Origin: Microbacterium sp. PM5
GTDB lineage: Bacteria; Actinomycetota; Actinomycetes; Actinomycetales; Microbacteriaceae
Length of the DNA: 64,000 nucleotides
Direction: 5' to 3'
NCBI RefSeq assembly: GCF_003293595.1
Contig: NZ_CP022162.1
Location: 1,346,168 to 1,410,167, forward strand
Under the pieces are notes generated by a model. That model did not search any database. It was not told the DNA's origin and saw nothing but the letters and a program-made list of their open reading frames with translations. Below are positions 34,260 through 43,055 of the stretch, piece after piece. The first letter of the stretch is position 1. Every line of letters starts with the position of its first letter. The translations under genes and the position numbers were made by a program.

Positions 34260-34940
34260 TCACCGCACTGTGAGCCCGATGGTCTGGAAGAGCATCCGTT
34301 CCAGAAGTGCGCCGCGTTCGGCCAGGAGATCGCCGGCCGCGACGCGGTCGGCGGAGCTCACGACGTCGACGGTCATCTTGAGGCCGTCGAAGGCGCCGAC
34401 GAGCACGGTGGCGAGCGCATCAGGATCGATGGTCGGGTTCGGGTCGGCGACGAGTGCGGCGTCGCGGATGAGATCTGCGACGACGTCGATCCAGCGTTGC
34501 GTCATCGATGCGGCGAGGTCACGCGTGGATGCGACGCCGGACAGGCTCTGGGTGAGGCGAGAGATCACCCACGCGTCGGAGTCCTTATCGTGGAGGGAGA
34601 GCATCGCGGGCAAGAGCTGCCGGATGCGCGGCTCGCCGCCCGGAGTCTGGACGAGGATGCGCTCCACGTCGGCGAGCCACCGGCGGTGTCGTTCCTCGAG
34701 CACCGCGACGGCGAGGGCTTCCTTGCTGTCGAAGTGGAAGTACACCGATCCCTTTGACAAACCGCTCGCCTCGACGATGTCCACCATGCGGGCACGCTCG
34801 TAGCCGAGACGAGCGAAGACGCCCGCCGCCGCGTCGATGATCACGTCACGCGACGCCGCTCCCTGGGCCGTCGGCCCTGCGGGGCGTCCGACGCGGCGTG
34901 CGGGAACGATGTCGTCATCGCGGTGTGGACGTGTGGGCAT
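34260..34940 (-). CDS. TetR-family regulator, gamma-butyrolactone-receptor-like length
   Basis: A 226-residue TetR from the ATG at 34938-34940 (MPTRPHRDDD); the frame is open for 31 more codons but they look non-coding. The helix-turn-helix is at about 35-75 (VIIDAAAGVFARLGYERARMVDIVEASGLSKGSVYFHFDSKEAL order). The ligand domain ends in ALLERMLFQTIGLTV. It is like regulators of the ScbR/CprB length class but that is only a resemblance. It is divergent from an SDR gene; the palindrome between them is its likely site. Confidence 0.8.
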   Translation of the reverse strand: MPTRPHRDDDIVPARRVGRPAGPTAQGAASRDVIIDAAAGVFARLGYERARMVDIVEASGLSKGSVYFHFDSKEALAVAVLEERHRRWLADVERILVQTPGGEPRIRQLLPAMLSLHDKDSDAWVISRLTQSLSGVASTRDLAASMTQRWIDVVADLIRDAALVADPNPTIDPDALATVLVGAFDGLKMTVDVVSSADRVAAGDLLAERGALLERMLFQTIGLTVR

Positions 34941-34951
34941 CCTTCGAGTAT

Positions 34952-34980
34952 AGTCGGCTTTTATTAGACCGACTGGTTTG
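34952..34980. promoter_or_regulatory. Divergent operator of TetR/SDR pair
   Basis: AGTCGG (34952-34957) is the inverted copy of CCGACT (34969-34974). TAGACCGACTGGTTTG at 34965-34980 contains ACC-GACT-GGT, a TetR-type half-palindrome. A -10-like TATAGT (34949-34954) on the plus strand overlaps the left repeat. Confidence 0.55.
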
Positions 34981-34995
34981 TTTATTAGGAGCATC

Positions 34996-35775
34996 GTGCG
35001 CGCCATCGTCGCCGGAACCACCACCCTCATCACCGGAGCGTCCTCCGGAATCGGACGCGCGTTCGCTCAGCGACTCGCCGCCGCCGGCAGCGATCTCGTT
35101 CTGGTCGCGCGGCGCGCAGATGTCCTTGAAGAGGTCGCCCGCGACCTTCGCGCGCGTCACGGAGTGAACGTCCTGGTCCTCGCGCACGACCTGGACTCCC
35201 CGGATGCCGCCGAAACCCTTGTCGCACGCCTGCAGGCTGAGCGGGTCACAGTGGACGCACTGATCAACAACGCCGGTCTCGGCATCCACGGCGATCTCGG
35301 CAGCGCGCCGCTCGCGTCAGCGACCACGCAGATCGCGGTGAACGTGAACAGCCTGACTGCGCTGACCGCCCTCCTGCTCCCGCAGATGCTCGCACGCGGA
35401 CGCGGCGCCATCGTCAACGTCGCGAGCACCGCCGGATTCCAGCCGGTGCCCCACATGGCTGTCTACTCCGCCTCGAAGGCATACGTCCTCACCTTCACCC
35501 GCGCCCTCTGGCGCGAGACCCGCGGCACCGGCGTCGACGTGCTTGCCCTCTGCCCCGGAGCGACCGACACCGCGTTCTTCGCCACCGCGGGCGACGCCGC
35601 ATCCGTCGGCAGCCGCCGGAGTCCCGAACAGGTCGTCGACACCGCCCTGCGCGCCCTGCACCGCGGCAGACCCTCAGTCGTCGACGGCCGCGGAAACGCG
35701 TTCGTCTCCTGGCTCGCGCCGCGTCTGCCCGAACGGCTCGCCCTGAACATCGCGGAACGCTCCGTCCGCCCCTGA
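34996..35775 (+). CDS. Classical SDR-family oxidoreductase
   Basis: A 259-residue short-chain dehydrogenase with the complete motif set: TLITGASSGIGRAFAQRLA near residue 10, NNAGLGIHGDLG, and the catalytic YSASKAYVLTF (Tyr and Lys) with ASTAGF serine. Start taken as the GTG at 34996 with an AGGAG site, rather than an upstream TTG at 34978. The substrate is unknown. It sits in a cassette with the divergent TetR and a SnoaL-like gene 60 bases downstream. Confidence 0.85.
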   Translation: MRAIVAGTTTLITGASSGIGRAFAQRLAAAGSDLVLVARRADVLEEVARDLRARHGVNVLVLAHDLDSPDAAETLVARLQAERVTVDALINNAGLGIHGDLGSAPLASATTQIAVNVNSLTALTALLLPQMLARGRGAIVNVASTAGFQPVPHMAVYSASKAYVLTFTRALWRETRGTGVDVLALCPGATDTAFFATAGDAASVGSRRSPEQVVDTALRALHRGRPSVVDGRGNAFVSWLAPRLPERLALNIAERSVRP

Positions 35776-35834
35776 ACGTCCGGGCACCCGGGCACCCGGC
35801 ATCCCACCGCCCCAACGATCGAAGGAGATCGCCC

Positions 35835-36233
35835 ATGCACATCCACGACTTCGCCCATGCCGCAGCAGCCGCCGTCAACGCGCACGACCCTGCCGCCGTG
35901 GTCGCGCTCTGGGCCGAGCCCGCCGCCTACGACTCACCCCTCACTGGACCCCAGTCCGGACTCGACGCGCTGCGCGCACGGGAGGAGGCTCTCTTCGCCG
36001 GGTTCAGCGACCTCACCGCGACTATCACCCCGCTCGGACAGGAAGTCGACACGGGCGCGATGCTCGTCCGCTTCGACGGCACCCATGACGGTGCGTACGG
36101 CGGCTTCCCTCCCACCGGCCGCACGATCGCCCTCGAGATGATCGCCGTCGTCACCTTCGCCGACGACGGCCGCGTCATCGGAGAACGCGTCTTCATCGAC
36201 ACCGCCGGCATCGCCGCTCAACTCGGCGGCTGA
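35835..36233 (+). CDS. SnoaL-like (NTF2-fold) protein
   Basis: A 132-residue alpha+beta barrel protein starting at an ATG with a perfect AAGGAGA site. FAHAAAAAVNAHDPAAVVALWAEPAAYDSPLTGPQSGLDALRAREEALFAGFSDLTATITPLGQE is the typical start of the SnoaL/NTF2-like polyketide cyclase or limonene epoxide hydrolase-type fold; the later PTGRTIALEMIAVVTFADDGRVIGERVFID fits as well. The fold hosts many reactions, so the activity is not predicted. Same direction as the SDR. Confidence 0.8.
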   Translation: MHIHDFAHAAAAAVNAHDPAAVVALWAEPAAYDSPLTGPQSGLDALRAREEALFAGFSDLTATITPLGQEVDTGAMLVRFDGTHDGAYGGFPPTGRTIALEMIAVVTFADDGRVIGERVFIDTAGIAAQLGG

Positions 36234-36260
36234 CTTCACGTAGCGCGACGGCGCCGATGC

Positions 36261-36848
36261 TCAGCTAGGGCCAGCGTGGACGCGTTCACCTTGGGGGCCG
36301 AAGATGCTGAGGATCTCTGCTTCAATCTCCCCATCGCTGCCGAACCAATGTGGTAGGCGCGTGTCGAACTCGGCGACCTCCCCAGCTTTCAGCACGAGGT
36401 CGCGCTCCCCTACGATCAACCGCATCCGCCCGGTCAGAACATAGAGCCACTCCGCGCCCTCGTGCGTTTTCAGCCGAGGAACCGAGTGTCCGCGCGGGAC
36501 CACGATCTTCCAAGCCTGCGGCATCCCGGGCTGATGAGCGAGTGGCACGACCGTGCGCCCGTTCACCCGCCGGGGACGCAACCGCACCCGGGGATCGCCG
36601 GTCTCCGGAGCACCCACCAGTTCATCCAACGGGACGCGATACACCTGCGCGAGCGGCAGCAGCACCTCCAGGCTGGCGCGACGCTGCCCGTTCTCCAGAC
36701 GTGAGAGCGTGCTCGACGAGACGCCCGTCCGCTCCGAGACGTCCGCGAGCGTCAATCCCCGCGCCTCACGCAACGCCTGCAACCGCGATCCGACACGGTC
36801 CAGCACGGAGCGCACATCCGCTCCTTCGGTCGCCTCCACGGATACCAT
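36261..36848 (-). CDS. XRE-type regulator with cupin domain
   Basis: A 195-residue regulator from the ATG at 36846-36848. XRE helix-turn-helix at about 20-70 (LTLADVSERTGVSSSTLSRLENGQRRASLEVLL), then a cupin at about 110-190 (THEGAEWLYVLTGRMRLIVGERDLVLKAGEVAEFDTRLPHWFGSDG). Divergent from the MFS exporter, which it probably regulates; a small palindrome lies between them. No enzyme domain. Confidence 0.85.
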   Translation of the reverse strand: MVSVEATEGADVRSVLDRVGSRLQALREARGLTLADVSERTGVSSSTLSRLENGQRRASLEVLLPLAQVYRVPLDELVGAPETGDPRVRLRPRRVNGRTVVPLAHQPGMPQAWKIVVPRGHSVPRLKTHEGAEWLYVLTGRMRLIVGERDLVLKAGEVAEFDTRLPHWFGSDGEIEAEILSIFGPQGERVHAGPS

Positions 36849-36865
36849 CGAACACGCTCGTCCCT

Positions 36866-36880
36866 GTTTCGGCAAGAAAC
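36866..36880. promoter_or_regulatory. Short palindrome between XRE-cupin and MFS genes
   Basis: GTTTC-GGCAA-GAAAC, a 5+5 inverted repeat with five bases between, in the 69-base divergent gap. Candidate XRE-cupin operator; short, so only moderate. Confidence 0.45.
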
Positions 36881-36917
36881 GTTGCGGTCTCAGCACTCGT
36901 GAATCGAGGCTGTGTCC

Positions 36918-38309
36918 ATGTCCACACCATCTCGAGCCGTCGCTGGGCTCGCTCTTGCCATACTCACGGCCTCGGTGGGCACGAGCGCCGCGAACGTCGC
37001 GCTGCCCGCGCTCGTCACGGCGTTCACCGCGACGCCGGGTCAGGTGCAGTGGGTTGTCGTCGCTTACCTACTGGCGGTCACTTCGATCAGCGTGACCGCC
37101 GGATCAGCAGGTGACCGGTGGGGCCGGCGCCGGGTGCTACTCGCGGGAATCTCCATCTTCACCGTGGGCGCCGTGGCTGGCGCTCTCGCCCCGTCGCTCG
37201 TGACGCTCGTCATCGCGCGCGGTGTCCAGGGAGTCGGAGCGGCCGTGATGACGGCGCTGCCGCTCGCCCTCGCGAGGGACCTCGTTGCCGACGGCCGCAC
37301 CGGCCGCATCATGGGGCTCCTCGGCACGACGTCCGCGGTGGGCACGGCACTCGGACCGGCTCTCGGCGGCGCGCTTATCGGATGGGGCGGGTGGACATCG
37401 CCCTTCTGGATGATGGCCCTTCTCGGGGCGGCGGCACTGCCCCTCGCCCTGACGGTCCCCTCAGCGCGAACGATCACTCGTCCGCGCCACCGCTTCGACG
37501 CCACCGGAAACGTCCTCCTCGGCGCGGGCATCGCCGCGTACGCCCTCGCGCTCACCGCGCCGATGCCGAACTGGCCGACGGCACCGCTCCTGATCGGCGC
37601 CGCAGCCCTTCTGATCGGCTTCCTCGCCGTCGAGCGACGCGCCGACGCCCCCGTCCTGCCCCCAGCGATGCTGCGCCACCGGACCATCACGACCGGCATG
37701 ATCACGAACGTCCTCGTCGCCACGGTCATGATGACCACGCTCGTCGTCGGGCCCTACGCCCTCCACGACGGACTGCAGCTATCACTCCCCCTCGTCGGGC
37801 TCGTCATGGCCGTCGGTCCCGTGATCTCTGCGATCAGCGGCGTCCTCGCCGGGCGACTCGTCGACCGCACCTCACCACCCGTCATGATCACCGTCAGCCT
37901 GATAGCCCTGACCGTCGGCGCCGCAGCCCTCGCCACGGTGCCCACCTGGTGGGGCGTGGCCGGCTACATCGGCGCCCTCTTCGTCCTCACGCCCGGCTAT
38001 CAGCTCTTCCTCGCCGCCAACAACACCCACACCCTCAGCGCTACAGACCCCACGCAGCGCGGCGCCATCGCCGGCGCACTCGGGCTCTCCCGCAACCTCG
38101 GCCTCATCACCGGCGCCTCCGCCATGGGCGCCCTTTACGCCACGCTCGCCGCTGAGTCGGACACGGCAGCGAACGGCCCATTGGATGCCGCGCAGACCAC
38201 CTTCTTCATCGCCGCACTGCTCGCCGCGATCGCGGCCGCCGCATCTCTGATTGCATCCCGCTCCCTCCAGCCCCGCGCCCAGACCGCCCCACGAAAGGAA
38301 CAACCGTGA
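36918..38309 (+). CDS. MFS exporter, DHA2-like
   Basis: A 463-residue multidrug-type MFS transporter with about 12-14 hydrophobic segments. Motifs: SVTAGSAGDRWGRRRVLLAGIS (loop 2-3), RGVQGVGAAVMTALPLALARDLV and GLLGTTSAVGTALGPALGGALIGW (motif C-like), all typical of the drug/H+ antiporters. Start at ATG 36918, two codons after a possible GTG. It overlaps ohr by four bases (GTGA), so exporter and Ohr are one unit under the divergent XRE-cupin regulator. Confidence 0.85.
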   Translation: MSTPSRAVAGLALAILTASVGTSAANVALPALVTAFTATPGQVQWVVVAYLLAVTSISVTAGSAGDRWGRRRVLLAGISIFTVGAVAGALAPSLVTLVIARGVQGVGAAVMTALPLALARDLVADGRTGRIMGLLGTTSAVGTALGPALGGALIGWGGWTSPFWMMALLGAAALPLALTVPSARTITRPRHRFDATGNVLLGAGIAAYALALTAPMPNWPTAPLLIGAAALLIGFLAVERRADAPVLPPAMLRHRTITTGMITNVLVATVMMTTLVVGPYALHDGLQLSLPLVGLVMAVGPVISAISGVLAGRLVDRTSPPVMITVSLIALTVGAAALATVPTWWGVAGYIGALFVLTPGYQLFLAANNTHTLSATDPTQRGAIAGALGLSRNLGLITGASAMGALYATLAAESDTAANGPLDAAQTTFFIAALLAAIAAAASLIASRSLQPRAQTAPRKEQP

Positions 38310-38722
38310 ATATCCTTTACACCGCCGAGGCCACCGCTCACGGAGACGGCCGCTCCGGCCACGTCGATACCCCCGACGGCACCCTCGACATCGACATGCG
38401 CATCCCCGTCGAGATGGGAGGCCCTGGTGGAGCAGCCAACCCAGAGATCCTCTTCGCCGCCGGCTACGCGGCCTGCTTCCACGGCTCCCTCCAGCTCGCC
38501 GCACGCATGCGCAAGGTCTCCCTTCACGACACCAGCGTCACCGCCCGCGTCAGCATCGGAGCCGACACCGACGGCGCCTACCGACTCGCCGCCGCCCTCA
38601 CCGCTGTGCTACCCGGCGTCCCCGCCGACCAGGCCCGCGAGCTCGTCGACGCCGCACACCAGATCTGCCCGTACTCCCACGCGACCCGAAACAACCTGGA
38701 TGTCACGATCAAGGTCGCCTGA
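38306..38722 (+). CDS. ohr: Organic hydroperoxide reductase (Ohr/OsmC family)
   Basis: A 138-residue OsmC-fold thiol peroxidase. The two redox cysteines are present, in AAGYAACFHGSL and HQICPYSHATRNN, with the Ohr-type PVEMGGPGGAANPE block and the closing NNLDVTIKV. It reduces fatty-acid or other organic hydroperoxides using lipoyl-dependent thiols. Starts with a GTG overlapping the MFS stop. Confidence 0.9.
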   Translation: MNILYTAEATAHGDGRSGHVDTPDGTLDIDMRIPVEMGGPGGAANPEILFAAGYAACFHGSLQLAARMRKVSLHDTSVTARVSIGADTDGAYRLAAALTAVLPGVPADQARELVDAAHQICPYSHATRNNLDVTIKVA

Positions 38723-38762
38723 GCGGCGCCCCACAGGCGCACCCGCTCGGCAACGATACGAG

Positions 38763-38807
38763 GCGCCAGCAGGGAATGGGCGGGAGCCTCGCCTGTCGGC
38801 GCTTTTT
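38763..38807 (+). terminator. Rho-independent terminator after ohr
   Basis: GCGCCAGCAGG (38763-38773) pairs with CCTGTCGGCGC (38792-38802) with two mismatches, followed by TTTTT. An inner GGCG/CGCC stem supports it. This is the only clear T-tailed terminator of the window. Confidence 0.7.
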
Positions 38808-38881
38808 GAAGAAGTCGACAACAGCTGTCACGGCAGCCGAGGTTAGTGGTCGCGATGCCGAGCCCGTCACGCCGGAAATGA

Positions 38882-38915
38882 GAAGAACCTCCCGCATCAC
38901 TGCGGGAGGTTCTTC
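38882..38915. terminator. Perfect 15-bp hairpin between ohr and tRNA-Pro
   Basis: GAAGAACCTCCCGCA, loop TCAC, TGCGGGAGGTTCTTC. It is 54 bases past the tRNA end on the minus strand, and should end the tRNA transcript; it can also back up the ohr terminator. Confidence 0.8.
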
Positions 38916-38968
38916 GTCGACCTCTATGAGGCTCACCTCGTCCAGTGGTCTGAACATCCTCAATCCGG

Positions 38969-39042
<74 letters not shown>

Positions 39043-39134
39043 GTCTGCTGTCCGCTCGCGGACAACTCCCCTATCCTACCGGTTCCGCGGAGCGCTCGCG
39101 AACGCGTGTCGCAAGTCCGGAGTACGGTCTCGTC

Positions 39135-39713
39135 ATGAGCCAGATCGAGATCCTGCCGACATCGGCCGATCGCTTCGCCGATGCGGAGCACGCCCTCACC
39201 GGAGGAGGCGACGGCGCCTCGTGCTGGTGCCAGTGGTGGATGCTGCGCAACAAGGACTTCCAGGCCGCCACCACCGATGAGCGTCGCGAGCTGCTGCGCG
39301 GAGACCTCGCGGCCACCCCGGCATCCGCGCTCATCGCCTACGTCGACGGCATCGCCGCCGGTTGGGTGAAAGTCTCACCGCGACCCGACCAGCCTCGGCT
39401 GGCCGCCACCCGCGCCTTCCAGCAGTCGCCCGAGCCGTTCGACGACGAATCCGTCTGGGCGATCACCTGCTTCGTCGTCCGCAAGGAGTTCCGCGGTCAC
39501 GGGCTCGCCCGGCGCCTGCTCGACGCCGCTGTCGAGCACGCCCGCTCCCACGGCGCACGGGTCATCGAGGGCTACCCCGTCGACACCGACGCGGGAAAGA
39601 CGTCGTCGAACGACCTCTACCATGGCGCGCTGTCGAGCTTCGAGGATGCCGGGTTCATCGAAGTCGCTCGTCCGGGCGCCCGGCGCCCGATCGTCTCCCT
39701 CACCGTGGCCTGA
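39135..39713 (+). CDS. GNAT-family N-acetyltransferase
   Basis: A 192-residue acetyltransferase from the ATG at 39135. The acetyl-CoA loop is RKEFRGHGLARRLLDAAVEHARSHGA, and a cysteine-and-tryptophan-rich start (DGASCWCQWWMLRN) is characteristic of a DUF-like GNAT subset. VIEGYPVDTDAGKTSSNDLYHGALSSFEDAGFIEVAR ends it in the usual way. Acceptor unknown. Confidence 0.85.
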   Translation: MSQIEILPTSADRFADAEHALTGGGDGASCWCQWWMLRNKDFQAATTDERRELLRGDLAATPASALIAYVDGIAAGWVKVSPRPDQPRLAATRAFQQSPEPFDDESVWAITCFVVRKEFRGHGLARRLLDAAVEHARSHGARVIEGYPVDTDAGKTSSNDLYHGALSSFEDAGFIEVARPGARRPIVSLTVA

Positions 39714-39759
39714 TCGCCCGCTCACCACACCGAAGAATCCGACAGGGCAGAATCGAGGG

Positions 39760-40152
39760 ATGAGCGAGCCGTCCGTCCGCATCGATGCGTGGCTCTGGGC
39801 GGTGCGCGTCTACAAGACCCGCTCCGCCGCGACCACGGCGTGCCGCGCCGGGCATGTGCGCGTCGGCGGCGAGAAAGCGAAAGCCGCCCAGGCGGTGCGC
39901 ATCGGCGACGAGATCCGCGTGCGCATCGCCGGGTTCGACCGCATCCTCGTCGTCCGCCAGCTGCTCACCAAACGCGTCGGCGCACCGGTCGCCGCCCTCG
40001 CCGCGGAGGACCGCACACCGCCGCGCGAGCCGGTCGCCCAACTCGCCGTCCGTGACCGCGGCGCCGGCCGGCCCACCAAGCGCGAGCGCCGCGACATCGA
40101 CCGCCTGCGCGGACGCGACGCTGTCACCGGCTACGCGACCGACGACGACTGA
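39760..40152 (+). CDS. S4-domain RNA-binding protein (Hsp15-like)
   Basis: A 130-residue protein with an N-terminal S4 domain (RIDAWLWAVRVYKTRSAATTACRAGHVRVGGEKAKAAQAVRIGDEI, about residues 7-55). The conserved RIDxWLWxxRxxKTR matches Hsp15/YrfH-type proteins that recycle stalled 50S subunits with a peptidyl-tRNA. The rest is basic with RPTKRERRDIDRLR. Start ATG at 39760; an upstream in-frame stretch is not coding. Confidence 0.85.
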   Translation: MSEPSVRIDAWLWAVRVYKTRSAATTACRAGHVRVGGEKAKAAQAVRIGDEIRVRIAGFDRILVVRQLLTKRVGAPVAALAAEDRTPPREPVAQLAVRDRGAGRPTKRERRDIDRLRGRDAVTGYATDDD

Positions 40153-40165
40153 CCGCCGAGCGATC

Positions 40166-41059
40166 TCAGTCGAGGTCGAGCCACGACGGCCCGTGCGCCA
40201 CGGCACCGAGCGCACCCACACGCGCCCGCAGTTCCCGGTCACTCGTCACCACGACCACACTCCGGCCCGCAGCAGCAAGCGCGGCGACCTCCGCGACGAT
40301 CGCGTCGTCACCCTCGGCGTCGGCGCGCACCACCGTGAGTCCCGGAACCTCCTCGACCGCCCGCGCCTGGCCCTCGACCACGACACGCAGCTCGGGGAAC
40401 CACACGTCCGCGGCAAGCCCCAGCCGCCCGGCATCCATTCCCTGCATCGACAGTGCGCGCAGCCGTTCCAGCAGCCGCGCGGTCGCACCCGCCCGATCCT
40501 TCCACCAGCCGTCGGGCACTGATCCGACGACGTTCGCTGCGTCGACCACCACGACCGGGTGCACCTCGAGCAGCGACCGCAGCAGCGGCCACGACGCGGC
40601 GAAGCCCGGATGCAGCGGGAAGGAGTCGACGGCATCCACGGGCACCCACGCCAGCTCACGGCTCTCCGGATCGCTGATCACCGGCTCGAACGGCACGACG
40701 ACATCCGCGACGACCGTCGCATACGTCCACACATCCACGTCGTAGACGCTGATCAGGCGCGGCTGCACGGCGGATGCCGGCACTCCCGCCTCTTCCGCCG
40801 ACTCGCGCAACGCCCCCTCGCATGCGGACTCGTCCTGATGGCGCGCACCACCCGGCAACCCCCACGTGTCGCCGAAGTGGCTCCAGGCCACGCGGTGCTG
40901 CAAGAGCACGCCGCGCTGCGGATCGACGGCGAGCAGGCCCGCGGCACCGAAGCGCCCCCAGTAGCGCGTGCCATCGTCGGCCACGACCCACGCGTCACCC
41001 GGATCACGCGGCCCGTCGGGGCGGCGCGGCTCGCCGGGGGCGGGAGGCACGATCGTCAC
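40166..41059 (-). CDS. NUDIX hydrolase fused to NYN/YacP-like nuclease domain
   Basis: A 297-residue two-domain protein. Residues 25-160 are NUDIX with the box GGARHQDESACEGALRESAEEAGV (all the acidic and Arg positions are present). Residues 168-297 have VVVVDAANVVGSVPDGWW near the start, DAEGDDAIVAEV and VVVTSDRELRARV, the four-acid arrangement of NYN/PIN-type RNases like YacP. So it might pair clearance of a nucleotide with RNA cleavage. It is divergent from nrdD, 166 bases away. Confidence 0.8.
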   Translation of the reverse strand: MTIVPPAPGEPRRPDGPRDPGDAWVVADDGTRYWGRFGAAGLLAVDPQRGVLLQHRVAWSHFGDTWGLPGGARHQDESACEGALRESAEEAGVPASAVQPRLISVYDVDVWTYATVVADVVVPFEPVISDPESRELAWVPVDAVDSFPLHPGFAASWPLLRSLLEVHPVVVVDAANVVGSVPDGWWKDRAGATARLLERLRALSMQGMDAGRLGLAADVWFPELRVVVEGQARAVEEVPGLTVVRADAEGDDAIVAEVAALAAAGRSVVVVTSDRELRARVGALGAVAHGPSWLDLD

Positions 41060-41169
41060 CCGCCCAGCCTGTCACACCGCTCGGGCAGGGACCGCCCTGT
41101 GGCGAAGTTTTTGCACGGCGCATGACTCCCCGACACGCCCACATCTGGACGCGACAGCGACTCACACCC

Positions 41170-41192
41170 CCACATATTGTGGTCAGACCAAG
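41170..41192. promoter_or_regulatory. Palindromes in the nrdD promoter
   Basis: CCACATATTGTGG (41170-41182) is a perfect 5+3+5 palindrome; its TGTGG runs into TGGTCAGACCA (41180-41190), a perfect 11-base palindrome. The 13-mer TGTGGTCAGACCA is identical to that in the adhE promoter and in the same orientation. A possible -10 CATATT is at 41173-41178. The first palindrome is also loosely like an NrdR box but one base shorter in its core. Confidence 0.6.
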
Positions 41193-41225
41193 CTCGCCTC
41201 CCTAGATATCGAAGGCAGGATCATC

Positions 41226-43055
41226 ATGACCTCCCCCCGTTCCGTCTCCGTCGCCGAGACCATCGACGAGTACCTCGCCCGCGCCGACTGGCGGGTCAAC
41301 GCGAACGCGAACCAGGGGTACTCGCTGGGCGGCATGATCCTGAACGCGGCGGGAAAGCTCATCGCCAACTACTGGCTCGACGAGGTCTACGCACCCGAGG
41401 CGGGCACGGCGCACCGCGAGGGCGATCTCCACATCCACGACCTCGACGTCTTCGCCGGCTACTGCGCCGGGTGGTCGCTGCGGATGGTGCTCGAGCAGGG
41501 CTTCAACGGCGTGCCCGGGAAGATCGCCTCGGCACCTCCCCGCCACTTCTCCAGCGCCCTCGGCCAACTGGTCAACTTCCTCGGAACGCTGCAGAACGAG
41601 TGGGCCGGTGCGCAGGCGTTCAGCTCGTTCGACACGTATCTGGCCCCCTACGTGCGCATCGACGACCTGAGCTACAACGAGGTGCGCCAGGCGATGCAGG
41701 AGTTCATCTTCAACCTCAACGTGCCCTCCCGCTGGGGCACGCAGACACCGTTCACCAACCTGACCTTCGACTGGGTCTGCCCCGACGACCTCGCCGATCA
41801 GCATCCCCTCGTCGGCGGCCGGGTGCAGGCGTTCGCCTACGGCGACCTGTCCGAGGAGATGGCCGTCATCAACCGCGCCTTCATCGACGTGATGACCGAG
41901 GGCGACCAGGACGGCCGCGCCTTCACGTTCCCCATCCCGACCTACAACATCACGAAGGACTTCGACTGGCACGGCCCCAACACCGACGCCCTCTTCGGGA
42001 TGACCGCCAAGTACGGCCTGCCCTACTTCCAGAATTTCGTGACCTCCGACCTCGACCCGCACATGATCCGCTCGATGTGCTGCCGGCTGCAACTCGACCT
42101 CACCGAGCTGCTCAAGCGCGGAAACGGACTGTTCGGCTCCGCCGAGCAGACCGGGTCGATCGGCGTCGTGACCATCAACTGCGCGCGCCTCGGGTTCGTG
42201 CACTCCGGCGACGAGGATGCCGCCATCGCCCGCCTCGACGAACTGCTCGAGATCGCCCGCGACAGCCTGGTCGCCAAGCGCGCCGTCATCGCCCGCCACC
42301 TCGACGGCGGCCTCTTCCCCTACACGCAGCGCTACCTCGGCACGCTCGACAACCACTTCTCCACGATCGGCGTCAACGGCCTCAACGAGTACGTCCGCAA
42401 CTTCACGCGCGATGCCGACGACATCACCACCGCACGCGGCATGAGCCTGGCCACGCGCCTGCTCGACCACGTCCGCGCGCGCATGGTCGAGTTCCAAGAG
42501 CAGACCGGGCACATGTTCAACCTCGAGGCCACGCCCGCCGAAGGAACGACCTACCGGTTCGCGAAGGAAGACATCGCGCGCCTTCCCGGCATCCGCCATG
42601 CGGGCACCGCCGACAACCCCTACTACACGAACTCGTCGCAGCTGCCCGTCGGCTACACGAGCGACCCCTTCCTCGCCATGCAGATGCAGGAGGCGCTGCA
42701 GGCGAAGTACACCGGCGGAACGGTGCTGCACCTCTACATGGGAGAAGCGATGCCGTCGGCCGCGGCCTGCCGCGAACTCGTCCGCCGGTCGCTGTCGCGC
42801 TTCCGACTGCCGTACATCACGGTGACACCCACCTTCTCGATCTGTCCCCGTCACGGCTACCGGTCCGGCCACCACGAGCAGTGCCCCGACTGCGGGGCCG
42901 CGTGCGAGGTGTGGACGCGCGTGATGGGTTACTTCCGGCCGATCGCCAGCTTCAACATCGGGAAGAAGGGCGAAGCTGAGGAGCGGGAGTACTTCTCCGC
43001 TGCCCTTCCCGCCGAGGAGGCGACATGGTCCGCACCGCTGCAGCCTGCGAACTGA
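41226..43055 (+). CDS. nrdD: Anaerobic (class III) ribonucleoside-triphosphate reductase
   Basis: A 609-residue glycyl-radical reductase that makes dNTPs without oxygen. The radical is on the glycine of RVMGYFRPIASFN, about residue 568, with the Zn-type cluster CPRHGYRSGHHEQCPDC before it (three Cys and a His). It starts at ATG 41226 and lacks the N-terminal ATP cone, so it has no classical dATP activity switch. After the glycine there are 41 residues, more than the roughly 20-25 I expect, so there is a C-terminal extension. NrdG follows with an overlap. Confidence 0.95.
   Translation: MTSPRSVSVAETIDEYLARADWRVNANANQGYSLGGMILNAAGKLIANYWLDEVYAPEAGTAHREGDLHIHDLDVFAGYCAGWSLRMVLEQGFNGVPGKIASAPPRHFSSALGQLVNFLGTLQNEWAGAQAFSSFDTYLAPYVRIDDLSYNEVRQAMQEFIFNLNVPSRWGTQTPFTNLTFDWVCPDDLADQHPLVGGRVQAFAYGDLSEEMAVINRAFIDVMTEGDQDGRAFTFPIPTYNITKDFDWHGPNTDALFGMTAKYGLPYFQNFVTSDLDPHMIRSMCCRLQLDLTELLKRGNGLFGSAEQTGSIGVVTINCARLGFVHSGDEDAAIARLDELLEIARDSLVAKRAVIARHLDGGLFPYTQRYLGTLDNHFSTIGVNGLNEYVRNFTRDADDITTARGMSLATRLLDHVRARMVEFQEQTGHMFNLEATPAEGTTYRFAKEDIARLPGIRHAGTADNPYYTNSSQLPVGYTSDPFLAMQMQEALQAKYTGGTVLHLYMGEAMPSAAACRELVRRSLSRFRLPYITVTPTFSICPRHGYRSGHHEQCPDCGAACEVWTRVMGYFRPIASFNIGKKGEAEEREYFSAALPAEEATWSAPLQPAN

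Noticed and set aside
41170..41182. NrdR box upstream of nrdD
   Set aside because: CCACATATTGTGG is similar in look but its core is one base shorter than the NrdR consensus and there is no second tandem box; kept only as a remote possibility.
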